From the NCBI GenBank assembly GCA_016783985.1, contig JADHVM010000014.1:1-18267 (forward strand): a stretch of DNA of 18,267 bases, in the 5' to 3' direction. Positions 15,308 through 18,267 of the stretch are shown here, piece after piece (positions within the stretch are counted from its first letter, which is position 1; each line of letters starts with the position of its first letter). This DNA is from Actinomycetota bacterium. Its GTDB lineage: Bacteria > Actinomycetota > Humimicrobiia > Humimicrobiales > Humimicrobiaceae. The notes beneath the pieces were generated by a model that saw only the letters and a program-made list of their open reading frames with translations, was not told the DNA's origin and ran no database searches. The translations under genes and the position numbers were made by a program.

Positions 15308-15349
15308 ATTTATTTATATCTTTTTATATATAATAAGATATAAATAAAT
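15308..15349. promoter_or_regulatory. 15-bp perfect inverted repeat, probable operator of the ribbon-helix-helix gene
   Basis: ATTTATTTATATCTT (15308-15322) and its exact reverse complement AAGATATAAATAAAT (15335-15349) enclose a 12-nt loop that is itself nearly palindromic (TTATATATAA). Beyond one mismatch, five more bases pair. It ends 22 bp before the ATG and overlaps the only place a promoter could be. Ribbon-helix-helix proteins typically repress their own promoter through such dyads. Confidence 0.6.
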
Positions 15350-15371
15350 TATATAATATGGAGCGAAAACC

Positions 15372-15665
15372 ATGGCAAAAATCCTATTATCAATACCTGA
15401 TGAAGTCCTGGAAGAAATTGACAGATACAAAGAAAGAAAAAAAATAAAAAGAAGCCAGTTTTTTCTGGAAGCAATAGATAATTATTTTAAAGTTCTTATG
15501 GCAGAAGAGTATTTTGACAGGAGAAAAAAAGCAGTCGAGCGGATTAAAAAGACCAGCAAGAAAATAATGAAAGCAGGCATAAAAGGTTGGGATCCCGCCA
15601 GTGAAATAAGAAAGTTCAGGGACAGGCGAGCAGATGAACTTTTGAAAAGATGGGAAGAAAATTAA
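15372..15665 (+). CDS. Ribbon-helix-helix (CopG-like) DNA-binding protein, possible orphan antitoxin
   Basis: A 97-residue protein. The first ~42 residues are a ribbon-helix-helix: strand AKILLSIPDEV, helix LEEIDRYKERKK, turn, then KRSQFFLEAIDNYF. The rest is a charged, probably extended or helical tail (RRKKAVERIKKTSKKIMKAG; RKFRDRRADELLKRWEEN) such as antitoxins use to wrap a toxin. GGAG at 15359-15362 is correctly spaced from ATG 15372. No toxin gene (RelE, MazF or PIN) adjoins it: downstream is a strong hairpin, then yjbQ. It is therefore either a solitary regulator or an antitoxin that has lost its toxin. The large inverted repeat just upstream suggests autorepression. Confidence 0.82.
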   Translation: MAKILLSIPDEVLEEIDRYKERKKIKRSQFFLEAIDNYFKVLMAEEYFDRRKKAVERIKKTSKKIMKAGIKGWDPASEIRKFRDRRADELLKRWEEN

Positions 15666-15701
15666 AAAAAATTCTGTAAGTCAGTAAAAAATCTACCACA
15701 T

Positions 15702-15741
15702 AAAGTTATTATGCTTTCAGATTTTCTGAAAAAATAACTTT
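15702..15741 (+). terminator. Long hairpin after the ribbon-helix-helix gene
   Basis: AAAGTTATT (15702-15710) pairs perfectly with AATAACTTT (15733-15741). Inside it TTTCAG (15715-15720) pairs with CTGAAA (15726-15731) around ATTTT. The stem is AT-rich and has no T-run after it, so it may be a weak terminator, an RNA stability element or an operator dyad for yjbQ. It lies 37 nt after the stop. Confidence 0.4.
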
Positions 15742-15796
15742 GGTATTAAAATCTTATAAAATGAAACCATGCCAATGAAAACAAGGAGGGAAACCT

Positions 15797-16213
15797 ATGG
15801 TATATGGTAAAAAAATAACTCTATCTACAAAAGGATTTTCAGATATTAAGGATATTACAGAAGAAGTAAAAACTATTACCCGCCAGTCCGGCATAAAGAA
15901 TGGATTGGTAGGTGTTTTTGCCATTGGATCAACTGCTTCTGTTTCAACCATAGAATATGAACCGGCTCTGGTTGAAGATTTGCGCCAACAGCTGGAAGAA
16001 TTTATTCCGGCTAGTAAACATACACGCCACTCACAGACATGGGGAGATGACAATGGATTCTCACATATACGTTCTACATTTATGGGTCCGGGTATCTGTG
16101 TACCGCTGTCAGATGGTGGACTGGTTCTCGGCACATGGCAGCAGATAATCGTTATTGATCATGATAATAGGCCTCGTTCGCGTGGGATTTTTATACAGGT
16201 TATGGGAGAATAA
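15797..16213 (+). CDS. YjbQ family (UPF0047) protein, copy 1
   Basis: A 138-residue complete member of the YjbQ/UPF0047 family. Diagnostic blocks are GLVGVFAIGSTASVSTIEYEP (split as GLVGVFAIGSTASV then STIEYEP), HTRHSQTWGDDNGFSHIR, TFMGPGICVPLSDGGLVLGT and WQQIIVIDHDNRPRSR. The family forms trimers and has been named secondary thiamine-phosphate synthase because E. coli YjbQ shows that activity weakly; the physiological reaction is unsettled. This protein has GSTAS where YjbQ has HTTA, the variant common in archaea and thermophiles. AGGAGGG (15784-15790) is a good ribosome site. A near copy begins at 17907. Confidence 0.93.
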   Translation: MVYGKKITLSTKGFSDIKDITEEVKTITRQSGIKNGLVGVFAIGSTASVSTIEYEPALVEDLRQQLEEFIPASKHTRHSQTWGDDNGFSHIRSTFMGPGICVPLSDGGLVLGTWQQIIVIDHDNRPRSRGIFIQVMGE

Positions 16214-16275
16214 TAGGAGTTTAAATTACTGCAGAAATAGTAGTAATCATATCTTTTTACTTACTAATTTTGTAC

Positions 16276-16294
16276 AACTTAAATAAGTTTTTTT
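16276..16294 (+). terminator. Weak intrinsic terminator after yjbQ copy 1
   Basis: AACTT (16276-16280), loop AAAT, AAGTT (16285-16289), then T residues through 16294. The stem is short and AT-only. It would stop rightward transcription before the opposing nitroreductase gene. Confidence 0.35.
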
Positions 16295-16323
16295 CTGTAG
16301 ATTTTTTGCCTCTGATAAATTAT

Positions 16324-16860
16324 CTATTTAATTATTAAAATATCTTTTAGGGAAAGTCTTCTTTGTGGTTTCGGAGTGTAACCTTCATCTTTATAGCCAA
16401 TAGCAAGAAGTGATAAAATTTTCCAATATTTTGGTATATCAAGTATTTCTTTTATCTTTTTTTCATTAAACCATCCTATCCAGCACGATGAAAGCCCTAG
16501 CTCCTCTGCTGTCAATACAATATGCTCTGCTGCTATTGATACATCTATAATATGATATTTAACTCCAGACAAAGCTTCACCGATATAGTGAGTTAATATA
16601 TTTTTTCTGACTGAACAGCAGACAATAATTAATGGGGCAGTTTTTGCCCATTTATTTATAGTTCCAAGAGTTTTACTTGAGATTTTTACCAGTAAATTCC
16701 TATCCTTTACAACTATAAATCTCCATGGTTGTCTATTTGTTGCAGAAGGTGCAAGTCTGGCAGCTTCTATAATCTGTAAGATTTTTTCATCCTCAACGGG
16801 GATATTTTTAAAATGTCTTATGCTTCTTCGCTTTTTAATTATATCAAATACGTCATTCAT
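16324..16860 (-). CDS. Nitroreductase-family FMN oxidoreductase
   Basis: A 178-residue, full-length small nitroreductase. Phosphate-binding RRSIRHF (11-17) and APSATNRQPWRF (37-48), which line the FMN site, are both intact, as is the C-terminal ELGLSSCWIGWF block near ~115-130. Such enzymes use NAD(P)H to reduce flavin-bound substrates such as nitroaromatics or quinones; the true substrate cannot be told. It acts in the cytoplasm as a dimer. It is on the opposite strand to all neighbours, convergent with yjbQ copy 1 and divergent from the gene at 17029. The start at 16860 has only a distant AGGGG as ribosome site. Confidence 0.93.
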   Translation of the reverse strand: MNDVFDIIKKRRSIRHFKNIPVEDEKILQIIEAARLAPSATNRQPWRFIVVKDRNLLVKISSKTLGTINKWAKTAPLIIVCCSVRKNILTHYIGEALSGVKYHIIDVSIAAEHIVLTAEELGLSSCWIGWFNEKKIKEILDIPKYWKILSLLAIGYKDEGYTPKPQRRLSLKDILIIK

Positions 16861-17013
16861 ATTTTTAAGCCCCTACTTAATTGTAAGCTCTTAATTTATG
16901 CCTTAATTATGATACGGAATTAAGTTAAAATCACATCGATGGTGAGTTAAAGTTAAAATCTTTTAAAAGTATGTTTCTATTCTACCAAAATTTGTTCATT
17001 CCTTCTATTTCTA

Positions 17014-17022
17014 TGATAAAAT
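17014..17022 (+). promoter_or_regulatory. Extended -10 promoter implying a leaderless transcript
   Basis: TGATAAAAT is an extended -10 (TG-N-TAAAAT). A start point six to seven bases downstream falls on the A of ATG 17029, and no Shine-Dalgarno exists before that ATG. A loose -35 (TTGTTC, 16992-16997) is 19 bp away. Upstream are two direct copies of AAGTTAAAATC (16922-16932 and 16950-16960). Confidence 0.4.
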
Positions 17023-17028
17023 AATCTC

Positions 17029-17241
17029 ATGGAATCCATCAATGATAGCCACAGGGAATATATTAAAATAATTAGAAGGTTGACTCCTGAAGAAAAGCTA
17101 AAAAAATGCTTTGAATTGAATGAGTTGACCAAAAAGCTTTTTTTAACAGGGCTTAAAAATAGATTCCCCAATCTTTCCCAGGAAGAAATTAAAAAATTAT
17201 ATTTAAAGAGAATAAACAAGTGTCACAATTTAGATTATTAG
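17029..17241 (+). CDS. Small helical protein paired with a nucleotidyltransferase
   Basis: A 70-residue, highly charged, all-helical protein (ESINDSHREYIKIIRRLTPE; EEIKKLYLKRINKCHNLDY). The phrase RRLTPEEKLKKCFELNELTK is typical of short uncharacterised proteins found directly upstream of nucleotidyltransferase genes in many bacteria. It has no catalytic residues, signal or membrane part. It overlaps the next gene by 22 nt, so the two are made together, probably as partners in a complex. The start ATG 17029 has no ribosome site and sits at the predicted transcription start. It may be an antitoxin or a regulatory subunit; that is inference from the pairing only. Confidence 0.75.
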   Translation: MESINDSHREYIKIIRRLTPEEKLKKCFELNELTKKLFLTGLKNRFPNLSQEEIKKLYLKRINKCHNLDY

Positions 17242-17789
17242 AAAAAGTTGTTCAGATATTATCTGAACGAAATATTCCGTATATGCTAACCGGTTCTATT
17301 GTTTCAAGTCTCCAGGGAATTCCGCGTTCCACTCATGATATTGATATAATAATATCAATCAATAAAACTGATATTCATAAAATTACAGAGGCTTTTTCAA
17401 AGGATGATTATTATATTAATGAAAAATCTATTGAAGCAGCAATTATTAATAAAGATCAATTTAATATAATAGATATAAATCAGGGAGATAAGATTGATTT
17501 TTGGATTTTAACTGATAATGAATATGATAAAAGCAGGTTTTCAAGAAAACAAAAAGTAAAATTTCTTGATTTTGAAATCTATGTTTCTGCACCGGAAGAT
17601 ACTATACTTCAAAAATTATATTGGTCAAAACAATCAGGCGGAAGCAAAAAACAGTTTGATGACGCTTTAAATGTATTTGAAATCCAGTACGGTAATCTTG
17701 ATATTGATTATATAGTTTTCTGGTCCAAGAAACTTGATATAGAGCCTTTGTTTGAAAAACTTAAACTGGAAGCAGATATTGTAGAATGA
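17220..17789 (+). CDS. Nucleotidyltransferase-fold protein (MNT/AbiEii-like)
   Basis: A 189-residue protein. The N-terminal half has the nucleotidyltransferase signature: GS at 25-26 (MLTGSIVSSLQGIPRSTHDI) followed by D40-x-D42 in THDIDIII, with a plausible third acid at D93 (KIDFWIL). The C-terminal half has SAPEDTILQKLYWSKQSGGS and KKQFDDAL, the helical part seen in AbiEii/DUF6036-like members. Such enzymes transfer NMP groups to proteins or RNA, and some are toxins in type IV-like systems. The start is GTG 17220, overlapping the preceding small gene by 22 nt. The catalytic residues are intact, so activity is likely. The target is unknown, and a resistance-type or tRNA-modifying enzyme is possible. 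Confidence 0.85.
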   Translation: MSQFRLLEKVVQILSERNIPYMLTGSIVSSLQGIPRSTHDIDIIISINKTDIHKITEAFSKDDYYINEKSIEAAIINKDQFNIIDINQGDKIDFWILTDNEYDKSRFSRKQKVKFLDFEIYVSAPEDTILQKLYWSKQSGGSKKQFDDALNVFEIQYGNLDIDYIVFWSKKLDIEPLFEKLKLEADIVE

Positions 17790-17906
17790 ATCCTGATTTG
17801 ATTTAAATTTATTTAATGTTGGAAGAGTATATTAACTTGAGAAAAAATAACCTGAGCGAATTAAAAAATAAAAAATATAAAGTAATTAAAGCAGAGAGGA
17901 AACAAT

Positions 17907-18267
17907 ATGGTATATGGCAAAAAAATAGCTCTATCTACAAAAGGATTTTCGGATATTAAGGATATTACCGGCGAGGTAAAAAGCATTGTCTCCCATTCCG
18001 GTATAAAGAATGGATTGGTAGGTGTTTTTGCCATTGGATCAACTGCTTCCGTTTCAACAATAGAATATGAACCGGCTCTGGTTGAAGACGTGCGCCAGCA
18101 GCTGGAAGAATTTGTTTCGAGCGATAAGCATACCCGGCACTCACAGACGTGGGGTGATGACAATGGGTTTTCACACATACGCGCTACGTTTATGGGTCCA
18201 GGTATTAATGTACCACTATCTGACGGTGAGTTAGTTCTTGGCACATGGCAGCAGATAATCGTTATTG
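17907..18267 (+). CDS. YjbQ family (UPF0047) protein, copy 2, 3' end outside window
   Basis: 120 residues are visible (expected ~138), open to the window edge. The start MVYGKKIALSTKGFSDIKDI and the blocks GVFAIGSTASVSTIEYEP, RHSQTWGDDNGFSHIR and LGTWQQIIVI match copy 1 almost throughout. By eye the DNA is also nearly nine-tenths identical, with an unbroken 44-bp match over KNGLVGVFAIGSTAS. The most different part is the stretch around residues 25-35 and the EFVSSDKHTR region. The copies are therefore a fairly recent duplication or an import. The ribosome site GAGAGG precedes ATG 17907. Confidence 0.92.
   Translation, partial: MVYGKKIALSTKGFSDIKDITGEVKSIVSHSGIKNGLVGVFAIGSTASVSTIEYEPALVEDVRQQLEEFVSSDKHTRHSQTWGDDNGFSHIRATFMGPGINVPLSDGELVLGTWQQIIVI

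Noticed and set aside
15754..16134. 126-residue minus-strand frame, with an equivalent at 17861-18244
   Set aside because: Both are exact antisense shadows of the two yjbQ genes and resemble each other only because the genes do; no SD or protein-like domain.
17816..17955. Small frame MLEEYINLRKNNLSELKNKK upstream of yjbQ copy 2
   Set aside because: It runs into yjbQ in another frame and has no convincing ribosome site; the first part looks peptide-like but is too short to defend.
1..18267. tRNA or rRNA genes
   Set aside because: No cloverleaf with a GGTTCGAATCC-type T arm or rRNA-like conserved stretch was seen. The GGTTCACGATTA repeats at 7103-7138 superficially recall a T loop but have no surrounding stems.

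Overview
The window is AT-rich bacterial DNA. It has consensus sigma70-type promoters (a TTGACA-N17-TATAAT at 839-867), Shine-Dalgarno sites and tightly packed operons. The gene content (CimA, GSTAS-type YjbQ proteins, a type I restriction island, winged-helix proteins also common in archaea) fits a low-GC anaerobe such as a Firmicute or Atribacterota-like lineage. That assignment is an impression, not a proof.

Layout. (1) 1-606 is the C-terminal third of (R)-citramalate synthase, a core metabolic gene. (2) 607-4289 is an accessory, decayed zone. A four-gene operon of small winged-helix-like proteins ending in a DUF4145/HEPN-like protein (941-2885) runs from a perfect consensus promoter. It is bracketed by two degenerate 3' ends of the same IS91-like transposase family, both on the minus strand (661-805 and 3786-4090). 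The same zone holds a ~150-bp multi-hairpin element (2921-3070) and a broken exported/lipoprotein gene (3157-3586). (3) 4290-12173 is a type I restriction-modification operon: hsdM, a Fic-family gene, hsdS, hsdR and a YgjP-like zinc metallopeptidase gene. Most junctions overlap by 11 nt or are 1 nt apart; the exception is 243 nt between fic and hsdS that carries a 12-bp triple tandem repeat and an inverted repeat. (4) 12429-14873 encodes a large protein with a PD-(D/E)xK nuclease core and a C-terminal SEC-C zinc motif, looking like a separately acquired defence-type nuclease. A hairpin element resembling the one at 2921-3070 follows it. (5) 15372-18267 is a mixed stretch: a ribbon-helix-helix protein behind a 15-bp inverted-repeat operator, two closely related YjbQ (UPF0047) genes about 2.1 kb apart, a minus-strand nitroreductase, and a two-gene module of a small helical protein and a nucleotidyltransferase.

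How the genes work together: HsdM2-HsdS methylates and recognises a bipartite site and HsdR cleaves unmethylated DNA. Fic, YgjP and the SEC-C nuclease are accessory genes whose roles here are inferred from position only. The least explained units are the winged-helix operon, the SEC-C/PD-ExK nuclease and the nucleotidyltransferase pair.
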